A stretch of DNA of 64,000 nucleotides from Pseudomonas vranovensis DSM 16006 (GCF_000425805.1 NZ_AUED01000022.1:58230-122229), one strand, 5' to 3'; numbered from the stretch's first letter, positions 35,315-44,057 are shown. Numbers and translations are program-made. Notes: a model not told the origin generated them from the sequence alone.

Positions 35315-36250
35315 ATGCCTGTCCCGACCTACGACCAGTTCATCGAGCCCATCCTGCGTTTTCTCGCCGCCCACTCGGAGGGTGCCATCGCGGGCGAGGC
35401 ACATGAAGCAGCTGCCTTGACACTTGGTCTGAGCGAGGCACAGCGGCAGGAGACCATCGCCAGCGGCCAGGCTACTTACAAGAACCGCTCCGGCTGGGCG
35501 CATGATCGGCTCAAGCGCGCTGGCTATTCCAGCAGCGCAAAGCGTGGCTACTGGCAGCTAACTGACACCGGCCGCGCATTCGCCCAAGCCAACCCTGCCC
35601 CGTTGAGCCCAGAGCAGATCGAGCATCTAGCAGTGAACTTCATGAGCGTAAAGCTGAAGACAGCGCCGGATGCCGCCTCGCTGGATGAAGGCAATGACGC
35701 TCCAGCGCCTATTACCAAGACTGACCTCGCAACTAGCAGCCCGCAGGAGCGCCTGAATCAAGCCATCTTAGAACTGCGCACCAGCGTCGCGGGCGATCTG
35801 CTGGACAGCCTGTTGCAAGCTAGCCCGACGCGCTTCGAGCACATCGTACTCGACGTCCTGCACAGCTTGGGCTACGGAGCGAACCGTCAGGCACTGCAGC
35901 AGGTCGGCGGTAGTGGTGACGGCGGAATCGACGGCGTGATCTCGCTCGACGCGCTGGGTCTGGAGAAAGTCTACGTGCAGGCCAAGCGCTGGCAGAACAC
36001 AGTAGGCCGCCCCGATTTGCAGGCGTTCTATGGCGCCCTGGCAGGACAGAAAGCCAAACGCGGCGTATTCATAACTACCTCTGGCTTCACCGCCCAAGCA
36101 GTTGAGTTCGCTCTATCGGTCGAAGGGCTTGTACTGGTCGACGGTAAACGCTTGGTCAATCTGATGTTGGATCACGAGGTCGGAGTCAGCTCGCAGCTTT
36201 ACAAGGTGCCAAGGCTCGACAGCGACTACTTTGATGAGTCGCTTGGCTAA
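35315..36250 (+). CDS. Mrr-family restriction endonuclease
   Basis: 311 residues. The N-terminal Mrr_N winged-helix domain (VPTYDQFIEPILRFLAAHSEGAIAGEAHEAAALTLGLSEAQRQETIASGQATYKNRSGWAHDRLKRAGY) is followed by a PD-(D/E)xK-like nuclease domain with GGSGDGGIDGVI and the QAKRW motif (Q222-K224). Mrr enzymes are type IV, cutting DNA with foreign methylation. The ATG at 35315 follows GGAAG. It lies about 1.3 kb from the type I operon, within the same island and near its right end. Confidence 0.9.
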   Translation: MPVPTYDQFIEPILRFLAAHSEGAIAGEAHEAAALTLGLSEAQRQETIASGQATYKNRSGWAHDRLKRAGYSSSAKRGYWQLTDTGRAFAQANPAPLSPEQIEHLAVNFMSVKLKTAPDAASLDEGNDAPAPITKTDLATSSPQERLNQAILELRTSVAGDLLDSLLQASPTRFEHIVLDVLHSLGYGANRQALQQVGGSGDGGIDGVISLDALGLEKVYVQAKRWQNTVGRPDLQAFYGALAGQKAKRGVFITTSGFTAQAVEFALSVEGLVLVDGKRLVNLMLDHEVGVSSQLYKVPRLDSDYFDESLG

Positions 36251-36291
36251 GCTCAAAAATCACTGTCCATCGGAATCCGGGCCACGCAGCG

Positions 36292-36320
36292 TTCCAACTG
36301 GTATTCCAGGCAAGTTGGAA
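36292..36320. repeat. Arm-type repeat, right end of the island
   Basis: GGTATTCCAGG (36300-36310) is identical to 21508-21518 beside the integrase. It is framed by TTCCAACT and AGTTGGAA, an 8-base inverted repeat. This supports the island boundary just to the right. Confidence 0.55.
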
Positions 36321-36370
36321 AAACAATTATTCATTAGCCGAAACAGATAGATACCGACTTATTTCAGATT

Positions 36371-36387
36371 ACCCCGGCCCACCAATT
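36371..36387 (+). other. Candidate right attachment site (attR)
   Basis: CCCCGGC-CCACCAA matches the ssrA end CCCCGGCTCCACCAA with one base missing. A terminator-like hairpin follows directly (36391-36420), as expected for the original downstream flank of ssrA displaced by the insertion. Confidence 0.6.
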
Positions 36388-36390
36388 CCA

Positions 36391-36420
36391 CACAAAGCCT
36401 CGATAATTCGGGGCTTTGTG
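36391..36420 (+). terminator. Hairpin after attR, probable ancestral ssrA terminator
   Basis: Stem CACAAAGCC / GGCTTTGTG (9 bases) with a 12-base loop, followed by CTTTCT. The weak T-tract makes it a modest terminator. Its position just after the displaced ssrA end suggests it once terminated tmRNA transcription. Confidence 0.5.
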
Positions 36421-36488
36421 CTTTCTAGCATTCACAAAAAATCGCCAACAATCGCGACATGCCTGCAAACCGCCCACACCGCGCACGC

Positions 36489-37118
36489 TCACACTCGATC
36501 AGCCAACCTGATTACCCCACGGGACACACCCGTAAGCAAAGGCACTCCCACGACCTTGATCAATTGCCGTAGCGCATCAAGACGACGCAAATACCCCTCA
36601 TCATTCCCATAGATCAGCTCAACATGCAGGCTGTCAATCAAAGCCAAGTACGCCTCTGCAAGTAGATCGACATTCTGCCCCACAACCGGATAAGCACTCT
36701 CAAGCGACGTCTGAAAGCGCGCGCGAATACCCGCCAAATATTCCTCAAAACCCGATTTGACGCTCTGCTCGATCGTCGCCGGTGGATAAAACGCCGCGCG
36801 CAGTAAAAAGCGCAACGCGCAGCTGTCGCTGTAGCGACGCTGCAGGTTGTCGATGTACCGCTCGCCCGGCGCCTGGCCGTTTGGTGGCACAGCAAATTGT
36901 GCGCTTACATAGTCCTGCTCGCTTTTCAACGCATGATTCAGTACAGCGGTGTACAGGTCATCTTTGCTTGCGAAATGCGCGTACAGCGAGGCTTTTTTGA
37001 TTCCAGCGCTGACGGCGATGTCGTTCAGCGAGGCTGCGTCGTAGCCGCGATCGGCAAAGTGTTGCAGGGCAAGTTGAACGATGCGTCCAGCTGCTGGTGT
37101 CAGGGTTGTCGTGGTCAT
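36489..37118 (-). CDS. TetR-family transcriptional repressor
   Basis: 209 residues. The N-terminal TetR helix-turn-helix is at residues about 10-55 (GRIVQLALQHFADRGYDAASLNDIAVSAGIKKASLYAHFASKDDLYTAVL), with a divergent ligand-binding C-terminus. The ATG at 37116-37118 is used. It lies 12 bases after the end of the efflux gene and in the same direction, so it is probably co-transcribed and represses the pair through the palindrome upstream of the efflux gene. Confidence 0.9.
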   Translation of the reverse strand: MTTTTLTPAAGRIVQLALQHFADRGYDAASLNDIAVSAGIKKASLYAHFASKDDLYTAVLNHALKSEQDYVSAQFAVPPNGQAPGERYIDNLQRRYSDSCALRFLLRAAFYPPATIEQSVKSGFEEYLAGIRARFQTSLESAYPVVGQNVDLLAEAYLALIDSLHVELIYGNDEGYLRRLDALRQLIKVVGVPLLTGVSRGVIRLADRV

Positions 37119-37130
37119 CAATGGCTCTTG

Positions 37131-38351
37131 TCAGTGGCCGGCAAGGCTGAATGTGGCGTTCCTGCCCTTGGGAAGGCTTAGCCAGGTCAGCAAGCACACA
37201 AGCAGTGCACTTAGTACCAGGAAGCTCGTCCAGGCAAGTGGTCCGTAGTTTAGAACGACTGCCGATAGGGGGGTGGCACCCGAGGAGATGGACAGTTGAA
37301 TGGCGCCCAACAAGGCGGCAGTGGAGCCCAGCGCACGTTCCTGGGAGGACATTACCAGCGACATCAGCGTCGATTCGGCGATGCCCAAGCCAAACAGCGC
37401 CAAGGCCATGCCCACCGCAATGCCGGGTAACCCGATGTCCGTGGCGGTTGCCAGCAAAGTGATGAGGGCGCCGCTCGCCATGCAGCCGACACCCAGTAAG
37501 GTCAGCCGGTTCATGCCCAAGGTGGTGATGAGTCTGCCGGCGAGCATGGCGCCAAACAAGATGGCAAAGCCTGTCACGCCAAACAGGATGCCAAACGACT
37601 GCGCGCTCAGCCCATAGGTTTCTTGATAAACCAGCGTTGCGCCGCCGATGTAGGCGAACAGGAAAAAGAACACTGCGGCGACCGCAAGTGCAGGTAACAG
37701 GAAGTGCTGATCCTTGGCGATTTTCAGGTAAATACGGCACGCCGAAGTCAGTTTCAGCGGCTCACGCTTATCCATTGCCAGTGTTTCGGGAAGGTTCAGC
37801 CAGCTGTTCAGCAGTACCGCTGTGCCCAGGATCGCAAGGGTCAGCATGACTGCGCGCCAGCCAAACCAGGTGTCGATAAAGCCACCCAGCGCCGGGGCAA
37901 GAATGGGTGCCACGCCCTCGATGGTCATCAACAACGCAAACAGTTTGGTCGCTGTCGCTCCCTGGCTAACATCTCGAACCATGCTCATGATCACGACCAA
38001 TGTCAGCGCAGAGCCCAGGCCTTGTACAAAGCGAAAGCCAATCAAGGTGTGGAGTGTCGGTGCCCACGCCGAGCCAAGTGAGCACAGGATAAACAGCGCA
38101 AGGCCAATCAGTAGGGGCCGTCTGCGCCCGTAGGCATCTACGAACGGCCCAAACAACAGCTGTCCTGCGCCCATGGCAAGCAGGAAAAACGTCAGGGTGA
38201 GCTGGGCGCCAGTAAAGCTTGCGTGGTAGTCACGGGCAATTTCGGGAAGGCTTGAAAGGTACATGTCGACAGCCGAAGGGCCCAAGGCGCCCACTACTCC
38301 CAAGCCAATCGCCAACTTCATTGGCACCTGTTCAGATTGCACGGTGTTCAT
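37131..38351 (-). CDS. Bcr/CflA-type MFS drug efflux transporter
   Basis: 406 residues with 12 membrane helices, DHA1 Bcr/CflA subfamily. MFS motif A-like GPFVDAYGRRRPLLIG lies between helices 2 and 3, the N-terminal VGALGPSAVDMYLSSLPEIARDY is typical, and the antiporter-type segment GVAPILAPALGGFI lies in helix 5. It probably exports drugs or metabolites by proton antiport. The ATG at 38349-38351 follows a TetR-like operator, and the regulator is directly downstream. Confidence 0.9.
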   Translation of the reverse strand: MNTVQSEQVPMKLAIGLGVVGALGPSAVDMYLSSLPEIARDYHASFTGAQLTLTFFLLAMGAGQLLFGPFVDAYGRRRPLLIGLALFILCSLGSAWAPTLHTLIGFRFVQGLGSALTLVVIMSMVRDVSQGATATKLFALLMTIEGVAPILAPALGGFIDTWFGWRAVMLTLAILGTAVLLNSWLNLPETLAMDKREPLKLTSACRIYLKIAKDQHFLLPALAVAAVFFFLFAYIGGATLVYQETYGLSAQSFGILFGVTGFAILFGAMLAGRLITTLGMNRLTLLGVGCMASGALITLLATATDIGLPGIAVGMALALFGLGIAESTLMSLVMSSQERALGSTAALLGAIQLSISSGATPLSAVVLNYGPLAWTSFLVLSALLVCLLTWLSLPKGRNATFSLAGH

Positions 38352-38377
38352 CAATTTCAATCCGCAAATCAATTACT

Positions 38378-38395
38378 ACCTACCGGTCGGTAGGT
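38378..38395. promoter_or_regulatory. TetR-type operator upstream of the efflux gene
   Basis: ACCTACCGGTCGGTAGGT has 8-base inverted arms around a GT centre. It lies 27 bases upstream of the efflux start, where a repressor would cover the promoter or start region. ACCnACCGGTCGGT-like sites are common for TetR proteins that guard drug pumps. Confidence 0.75.
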
Positions 38396-38548
38396 TGCGC
38401 GCATCATAGTCGCGCTCACTTCACGGGTCAATGAACGCCGAGGCCCAACAGCCAACCACGAATTGGACCTACCCCTCCCCGCATGGGCGCCCGACCATAG
38501 GCTTGCGAGCCATTACTCCTGAACCCAACTTGGCCCAGAGCGTGCAGA

Positions 38549-39808
38549 ATGAAGTTCAGTTTTATAGACAACACCAAGCCAAGCCGTCGACGCGTGTTGC
38601 GCGACGCCATCACCCTGGCGTTGGCGGCCTCGCCGTTGGCGAGTCTGGTCAACGCAGCCGGCAAAGCCGGATCAACCGCCCCCAGTACCGAAGAGGTGAC
38701 CTTCGCCGCCGGCCCGCGGCCGCTGGTGCAATACCCGCAGAAACGGCCGTTGACCTTGGTGACCACGCGTCCGCCGCATCTGGAAACGCCGTTCGGGGTG
38801 TTCAGCGAAGGCCCCATCACGCCCAATGATGCGTTTTTTGTGCGCTATCACTTGGCCAACTTCCCTACCAGCATCGATCCAGACACCTACCGCCTGACGA
38901 TCAAGGGCTCGGTGGAAACGCCGCTGTCGCTATCTCTCGCTGAGCTCAAATCACTCGCCGAGCCGGTGGAGGTGATAGCCGTTAATCAGTGTTCGGGAAA
39001 CAGCCGTGGTTTCTCGATGCCTCGTGTGTTCGGCGCGCAGTTGGGTAATGGCTCAATGGGTAATGCCCGTTGGCTGGGAGTTCCACTCAAGGCGGTGCTG
39101 GAAAAGGCAGGCGTCAAGGCCGGCGCCAGGCAGGTGACCTTTCGCGGGCTGGATAAACCCGTGCTTGCGAGCACCCCGGAGTTCATCAAGGCCCTGGATA
39201 TCAGTCATGCCCTGGGCGGTGAGCCGATGATCGCCTGGTCAATGAACGGCACCGACCTGCCCTTCCTCAACGGTTACCCGATCCGTCTGGTGGTGCCCGG
39301 CTATTTCGGTACCTACTGGGTCAAGCACCTGAGCGAGATCGAAGTGGTCGATCACACCTATGACGGATTCTTTATGGCCAAAGGTTACCGCGTGCCGGAC
39401 AACGACTGTTTGTGTATCGCCCCCGGGACCACGGCGGCGCAAACCAAGCCGATTTCGAAGATGCCGGTCCGTAGTTTCATTACCAGCGTAAAGCAAGGCG
39501 ATGTGTTGCCGCTCAATACAAGCGTGGTGCTCAAGGGCATCGCCTTTGATGGTGGCGACGGGATCAACAAGGTGCAGCTCTCTGTCGACGGTGGCGAAAG
39601 CTGGCGTGAAGCTCAGCTTGGCCAGGACCTGGGCCGTTTTTCCTTTCGTGAATGGACGCTGCCCGTCACCTTCCCCCACAAGGGCGCCACACAGTTGATG
39701 GTGCGCGCCACTAACCGGGCAGGCGAGGTGCAGCCGCTGCGAGCCGACTGGAACCCCGGTGGCTACCGCCGCCACGTAGTCGAAACCAGCTACGTCACTG
39801 TCGCCTGA
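38549..39808 (+). CDS. sorA: Periplasmic sulfite dehydrogenase, molybdenum subunit (SorA-like)
   Basis: 419 residues. The N-terminus (KPSRRRVLRDAITLALAASPLASLVNAA) is a Tat-like signal. The oxidoreductase molybdopterin domain carries the molybdenum-ligand cysteine C148 in NQCSGNSRG and the RLVVPGYFGTYWVKHLSEIEVVD segment. A C-terminal Mo-co dimerisation domain (IKGIAFDGGDGINKVQLSVDGGESWREA-like) follows. It would oxidise sulfite to sulfate and pass electrons to the cytochrome encoded 10 bases downstream. The location beside sulfonate genes supports a sulfite substrate; SoxC-like or YedY-like alternatives fit less well. Confidence 0.85.
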   Translation: MKFSFIDNTKPSRRRVLRDAITLALAASPLASLVNAAGKAGSTAPSTEEVTFAAGPRPLVQYPQKRPLTLVTTRPPHLETPFGVFSEGPITPNDAFFVRYHLANFPTSIDPDTYRLTIKGSVETPLSLSLAELKSLAEPVEVIAVNQCSGNSRGFSMPRVFGAQLGNGSMGNARWLGVPLKAVLEKAGVKAGARQVTFRGLDKPVLASTPEFIKALDISHALGGEPMIAWSMNGTDLPFLNGYPIRLVVPGYFGTYWVKHLSEIEVVDHTYDGFFMAKGYRVPDNDCLCIAPGTTAAQTKPISKMPVRSFITSVKQGDVLPLNTSVVLKGIAFDGGDGINKVQLSVDGGESWREAQLGQDLGRFSFREWTLPVTFPHKGATQLMVRATNRAGEVQPLRADWNPGGYRRHVVETSYVTVA

Positions 39809-39818
39809 AGGAGCTTGC

Positions 39819-40445
39819 ATGAAACGTCTGATCACTTTGCTGTGTACGGCGCAGGCCTGTCTGGCTGCCATTGCCAGCGCGGCGCCGCTGTCGATCACCT
39901 TGCCGCCCGAAACCGCTGCGCTCAAGCCCAGCACCCTGCCCGGTTATCAGTTGGCCCAGCAAAAATGCTCGACCTGCCATTCCGCCGATTACATCAGTTT
40001 CCAGCCTCCCGGAATGACGTTGGCGCAGTGGACTGCAGAAGCCAGCAAGATGCAGCACGTGTACGGTGCTCCCATCAGCGATCAGGATGTGAGCATTATC
40101 GGAGCCTACCTGGCTGTGACCTACGGCAGTGCCCAGGCAAGCGATGCCGAGGTGCAGGCTGCCAGTTCGCCGAAGGTCCAGGCGACTGTCGCGAAAGTCG
40201 ATGCAACAGCGCTGCTACAGAACAATGCATGCCTGTCCTGCCACGCAATCGATCACAAGGTCGTAGGCCCGGCGTATCACGAGGTCGCTGCAAAGTATGC
40301 AAATGATCCGCAGGCAATGACCAAGGTAGCCGCCAGTATTCAGCAGGGAGGTACCGGGAAATGGGGGCAAACGCCTATGCCGCCTTACCCGCAGTTGAGC
40401 GCGCAGCACCTGCAGACCCTTTCCGCTTTCATACTGGATCAGTAA
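39819..40445 (+). CDS. sorB: Di-heme cytochrome c, electron acceptor of SorA
   Basis: 208 residues. A Sec signal peptide (MKRLITLLCTAQACLAAIASA) leads two heme sites, CSTCH (residues 50-54) and CLSCH (138-142). The second half, with ACLSCHAIDHKVVGPAYHEVAAKYANDPQAMTKVAASIQQGGTGKWGQTPMPPYPQLS, resembles a single-heme class I cytochrome of SorB type. The first half is an extra heme domain. Known SorB subunits, as I recall, have about 100 residues and one heme, so this one looks like a fusion or duplication. Confidence 0.82.
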   Translation: MKRLITLLCTAQACLAAIASAAPLSITLPPETAALKPSTLPGYQLAQQKCSTCHSADYISFQPPGMTLAQWTAEASKMQHVYGAPISDQDVSIIGAYLAVTYGSAQASDAEVQAASSPKVQATVAKVDATALLQNNACLSCHAIDHKVVGPAYHEVAAKYANDPQAMTKVAASIQQGGTGKWGQTPMPPYPQLSAQHLQTLSAFILDQ

Positions 40446-40464
40446 GCCGTGTCGGGGTCAGTGT

Positions 40465-41238
40465 TCATGCCGATGTTTGCGCCAGAAGCCCCGGCAACGA
40501 ACCCCAGATCAAACTGATGCCTGCTAGCGCCATCAGCACAAAGACTATCCAGCGCACCGTCCGCGGCGACAACTTCGGCGGATAGCGCCGCACCAGCCAA
40601 CTGACCAGCAGCACCAACGGCAATGCTTCGGCGCTCAATAGCAGCGTGGACATGTGCATCTGTCCTTGGGCGACAACCAGGCCCAGACGCGCCGCCGCAT
40701 TGGCGGCGAACACGGTGACCAGGGTATTGCGGATAATTTCGTAACCCAGGGGCTGGCGATACAGGTGGAAAACAATCGGCGGCCCGCCACTGGAAAACAA
40801 ACCATTGAGCAGGCCACATAGCCCCCCGGCCAGCCAGAACGAAGGCTGTTGTGACAGTCGTGCCCTGGGCTTGTTCTGCACCACCAGCATGAAGCTGGCC
40901 GCGACGATCAGTACGCCGAGCAGAACCCGCAGCCAGGTTATCTGACTGCCGCTCAACGCACCGAGCCCCCATATCCCCAGGCTGACGCCAAGCAGGCTGC
41001 TGATCAGTACCGGCATCAGTACCGCCCGGTCCAGCTGCGGCTTCGGCCCGCCAAGCGTGGCCATGGCATTGCCCAGGGTGAGGATGCTGATCACCACCGC
41101 CACTTCAGTCAGCGGCACCATGTGCAAAGAGGCAATCAACCCCATCAGAATCAGGCCAAAGGCAAAACCGGTCAGGCTCTGGGCAACAGTTGCCAGGGCC
41201 ACACAACACAGAAAAATCAGATGCACTTGCAGGCTCAT
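40465..41238 (-). CDS. TauE/SafE (TSUP) family membrane protein, possible sulfite/sulfonate exporter
   Basis: 257 residues with about 8 membrane helices and the internal repeat typical of TSUP proteins (LIFLCCVALATVAQSLTGFAFGLILMG and GGLCGLLNGLFSSGGPPIVFHLY). The ATG at 41236-41238 follows GGAGG. TauE-type proteins accompany xsc clusters and are thought to export sulfite or sulfoacetate. It is the last gene of the leftward sulfonate set and converges with sorB, 20 bases apart. Confidence 0.85.
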   Translation of the reverse strand: MSLQVHLIFLCCVALATVAQSLTGFAFGLILMGLIASLHMVPLTEVAVVISILTLGNAMATLGGPKPQLDRAVLMPVLISSLLGVSLGIWGLGALSGSQITWLRVLLGVLIVAASFMLVVQNKPRARLSQQPSFWLAGGLCGLLNGLFSSGGPPIVFHLYRQPLGYEIIRNTLVTVFAANAAARLGLVVAQGQMHMSTLLLSAEALPLVLLVSWLVRRYPPKLSPRTVRWIVFVLMALAGISLIWGSLPGLLAQTSA

Positions 41239-41342
41239 ACCGCCTCCATTGCTGGTTAAGCCAGACTGCCGCCGCACAGTTTCTGTGGCGGCGGCAGTCG
41301 GGAGATCAGGCGGGGGTGATGGGCATCACCCATGGTGCAGGC

Positions 41343-42413
41343 TCATGCCAGCCATTTGACCGCAATCAGAATCAAGGCCGCGAGAAATAGCGTTTCACTG
41401 ACCAGTAGGGTCGCTGGACGCCAACCGACTTCCAGCAGTGCCTTCAATGAGGTTTTCATGCCCAGCGCGGCGATGGCGGTCACCAGGCACCAACGCGACA
41501 CATCGCCGGCAAAGGCCTGAATCTGCGTCGAGGCGATGCCGCTGCTGTTGATAGCCACAAATACGACAAAGAAGATGATGAACAAGGGCAGCGGCAAGGC
41601 CGGGCGCGGCCCGCCATCGCCGCGCTTGCGCAACAGCAGGGACAGGCTGAAAACGATGGGTACCAGCATGGCCACGCGCAACAGCTTGACCACGGTTGCG
41701 GTATCGCCGGTCTCCTCCGACATGCTGTAGCCAGCGCCCACTACCTGGGCCACGTCATGAATAGTTGCGCCAAGAAATATCCCGGCCTGATGGGCGTCCA
41801 GGCCGATCCATTGAGCAATCGGTGGGTAGGCAATCATGGCGATGGTGCTCAGTGCAGTCACACTGATCACCGTGAAAATGATGTTGCGCTCGCTGTTCTT
41901 GTCCTGCGGCAGTACCGCAGAAATGGCCAACGCCGCCGACGCGCCACAGATGCCCACACTGCCACCGCTGAGAATACCGAAGTCACGCGACTGGCCAAGC
42001 AGTCGAGACAAGAGGATGCCGAAACTGATGGTCAGGAACACGGCACCGATCACCACCGCCATCAACGTACCGCCCAGCGAGAGGATCTGCTCCACGGTAA
42101 TGCGCATGCCCAGCAGCGCCACGCCACAGCGCAGGATGGTGCTGGAGGTGAAGCGAATACCGGCGACCGCCCGCCCCTCCTCGGAGAGAAACCCCAATGC
42201 CATGCCCAGCAGCAGGGCCATCAACATCACCGGCGCACCGTAATGTTCAGAAAGGAAAGTGGCGCTGGCGGCAACGACAACCGAGGCAAGAATACCCGGC
42301 AACAACAGGCTGAGTTTCTGCTGCCGACGTGCCAACCACGACATCGAGGGCTGGGCCGTGTCGAACGACTGGCTGGGCATAGGGGGAATTGTGTGATGCT
42401 GTTTTGTTTTCAT
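41343..42413 (-). CDS. YeiH/UPF0324-family membrane protein, putative sulfite exporter
   Basis: 356 residues with about 10 membrane helices. Family segments are TILRCGVALLGMRITVEQILSLGG, SVGICGASAALAISAVLP and GIFLGATIHDVAQVVGAGYSMSEETGDTATVVKLLRVAML. YeiH-type proteins near xsc and phosphotransacetylase genes have been proposed to export sulfite. The ATG at 42411-42413 is preferred to the upstream in-frame ATG. It lies 104 bases before the TSUP gene. Confidence 0.85.
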   Translation of the reverse strand: MKTKQHHTIPPMPSQSFDTAQPSMSWLARRQQKLSLLLPGILASVVVAASATFLSEHYGAPVMLMALLLGMALGFLSEEGRAVAGIRFTSSTILRCGVALLGMRITVEQILSLGGTLMAVVIGAVFLTISFGILLSRLLGQSRDFGILSGGSVGICGASAALAISAVLPQDKNSERNIIFTVISVTALSTIAMIAYPPIAQWIGLDAHQAGIFLGATIHDVAQVVGAGYSMSEETGDTATVVKLLRVAMLVPIVFSLSLLLRKRGDGGPRPALPLPLFIIFFVVFVAINSSGIASTQIQAFAGDVSRWCLVTAIAALGMKTSLKALLEVGWRPATLLVSETLFLAALILIAVKWLA

Positions 42414-42526
42414 TGTGTCAGCTACACCCTGTGGTTGTGGAATCACTGGGTTTTGATGCTAGAGAAATCAACTTCCTCTCATTAGGACCACGTCGACACC
42501 GTCTTAGGGGCCAGTCGGCAGCTGCA

Positions 42527-42555
42527 CGCAAAGCCTCGCGCCGCCTGGCTTTGCG
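42527..42555 (-). terminator. Hairpin between the small xsc-operon gene and yeiH-like gene
   Basis: Nine-base stem CGCAAAGCC / GGCTTTGCG with an 11-base loop, and no clear T-tract. It may limit transcription from the xsc operon into the exporter genes. Confidence 0.4.
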
Positions 42556-42676
42556 TTACTCATGGCCGCAGTTACCACGCCTGCAATGCCTGATGCAGGC
42601 ACGGTCAGTGGGTAACCGGGGGACGTTCTTGCGATGCGTCAGGTTGAGGCCTGCGGCGCATTGGGGGGTGTACAAC

Positions 42677-42979
42677 TCAATTGGATAACTGCTGCAGGCG
42701 CTGGCGTGTTTCGGCACTGTATTGCACCGCGGCCACGGGAACCCGATCATCAATGGCACTGCGGATCTGCTCGACGTCGGCCTCGGTGAATGCGCCGCAC
42801 ACTTCGATCAATTGAACATGCCGGGTCAATAACTCCTGGGCCACCAGTACCGCTTCCTCGATGCTGGCAACACCACACACGGTCGCCGCGAAGGCATCGG
42901 ATTCCAGTCGCCCGTTGTGGGTGAGGAACTGCATGCCGGGTGCCTTGAAGATAAAACCATAACGTTGCACAGCCATCAT
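42677..42979 (-). CDS. Small protein of the xsc-pta operon (DUF6506-like)
   Basis: 100 residues: MMAVQRYGFIFKAPGMQF..., then FAATVCGVASIEEAVLVAQELLTRHVQLIEVCGAFTEADVEQIRSAIDDRVPVAAVQY. The pattern recalls the DUF6506 family, from memory only. It is soluble and small, with an alternating strand-helix layout. AGGAG lies before the double ATG at 42974-42979. It starts 25 bases after pta, so it is part of the operon; a link to acetyl-phosphate or sulfite chemistry is inferred only from location. Confidence 0.7.
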   Translation of the reverse strand: MMAVQRYGFIFKAPGMQFLTHNGRLESDAFAATVCGVASIEEAVLVAQELLTRHVQLIEVCGAFTEADVEQIRSAIDDRVPVAAVQYSAETRQRLQQLSN

Positions 42980-43004
42980 CGATCTCCTGGTGTCTTGAAG
43001 TTGC

Positions 43005-43958
43005 TTAGCTGGCAGCCTGCAGGTGGTTGCGCATCTGACGACGATAGTCGATAAAAATGGACGACAGCGCACACGACGCCAGGCGCGCCTCCAACGGGTC
43101 GGCTCGCGAGGTGAGAATGATCGGCACCCGCGCGCCCAGCACCAGGCCGGCGGCCGTGGCGCTCATGAAGTAGACCATCTGTTTGAACAGAAAATTGCCG
43201 GCTTCCAGGTTCGGTACCAACAAGATATCGGCATTACCCGCGACCTCACCGCCGATCCCCTTGATTCGCGCAGCTTCCAGCGATACCGCGTTGTCGAAGG
43301 CCAGAGGACCTTCGACGCAGGCGTCGCCCAAGGCACCGATCGCCGCCAGTTTGGCAAGCTCCGCGGCATCCTTGCTGGACGGCATGCTAGGCACCACTTC
43401 TTCGGTACCCGACAACACCGCCATGCGCGGCTTTTCATAACCTAAGGCATGCATCAGCTCGATGGCATTGCGTGCGATATGAATCTTGTCGACGATCGTT
43501 GGCTGTACGTTGATCACCGCATCGGTGATCGACAATGCCTTGTCGCTGCCCGGCAACGTCATATGGAACACATGACTGAGACGGCTGGCCGAACGCAGCC
43601 CGAACTCTCGTTTCAGCACTGCACGCAGCAATTCATCGGTGTGCAGATGCCCCTTCATCAGTGCCTGCGCAGTACCCGATCCAGCCAGCATGCTGGCGGC
43701 TTCAGCGCACTGCGCCTCGTCACTGACATGCTGTATGCGCAGGTCATGCAGATCCCAGCCCAGGACATCGGCCAAGGCACGAATGCGCCCCTGATCCCCG
43801 ACCAGCACGGGCTCGATAAGCCCTTCATCGCACGCCCGCTTGGCACCGCTGAGGCTGAGCAGGTTGACGGGATTGACCACCGCAGTGACCACGCGCGGCA
43901 GCGCCTTGGCGCGGTCAAGCAGGAATGCCGGGCATTCCGGAGGAATAGTGCTCAACAT
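43005..43958 (-). CDS. pta: Phosphate acetyltransferase (Pta-like, sulfonate operon type)
   Basis: 317 residues, a single PTA/PTB catalytic domain without the N-terminal regulatory domains of housekeeping Pta. Typical segments are LIEPVLVGDQGRIRAL, MKGHLHTDELLRAVL, AVLSGTEEVVPSMPSS and LVPNLEAGNFLFKQMVYFMSATAAGLVLGARVPIILTSRAD. It would convert the acetyl phosphate made by Xsc to acetyl-CoA. It starts 100 bases after xsc. The phosphate butyryltransferase family is the alternative by sequence, but context favours acetyl. Confidence 0.88.
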   Translation of the reverse strand: MLSTIPPECPAFLLDRAKALPRVVTAVVNPVNLLSLSGAKRACDEGLIEPVLVGDQGRIRALADVLGWDLHDLRIQHVSDEAQCAEAASMLAGSGTAQALMKGHLHTDELLRAVLKREFGLRSASRLSHVFHMTLPGSDKALSITDAVINVQPTIVDKIHIARNAIELMHALGYEKPRMAVLSGTEEVVPSMPSSKDAAELAKLAAIGALGDACVEGPLAFDNAVSLEAARIKGIGGEVAGNADILLVPNLEAGNFLFKQMVYFMSATAAGLVLGARVPIILTSRADPLEARLASCALSSIFIDYRRQMRNHLQAAS

Positions 43959-44057
43959 GCTTGGATTCCTGATTGTTCACAGTCGAAGATGCAACAGCGC
44001 CCGAAGGCGCCGCGGCAGTGTTTCAGGTGTCCGGTATCAACCGGTCACTTCGGCGAC

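Noticed and set aside
21381..36387. Island read as a prophage
   Set aside because: No capsid, tail, terminase, lysis or replication genes; cargo is recombinases and restriction genes only.
38549..39808. SoxC of a thiosulfate-oxidising sox cluster
   Set aside because: No soxXYZAB genes nearby; the cytochrome partner and sulfonate context fit SorA better.
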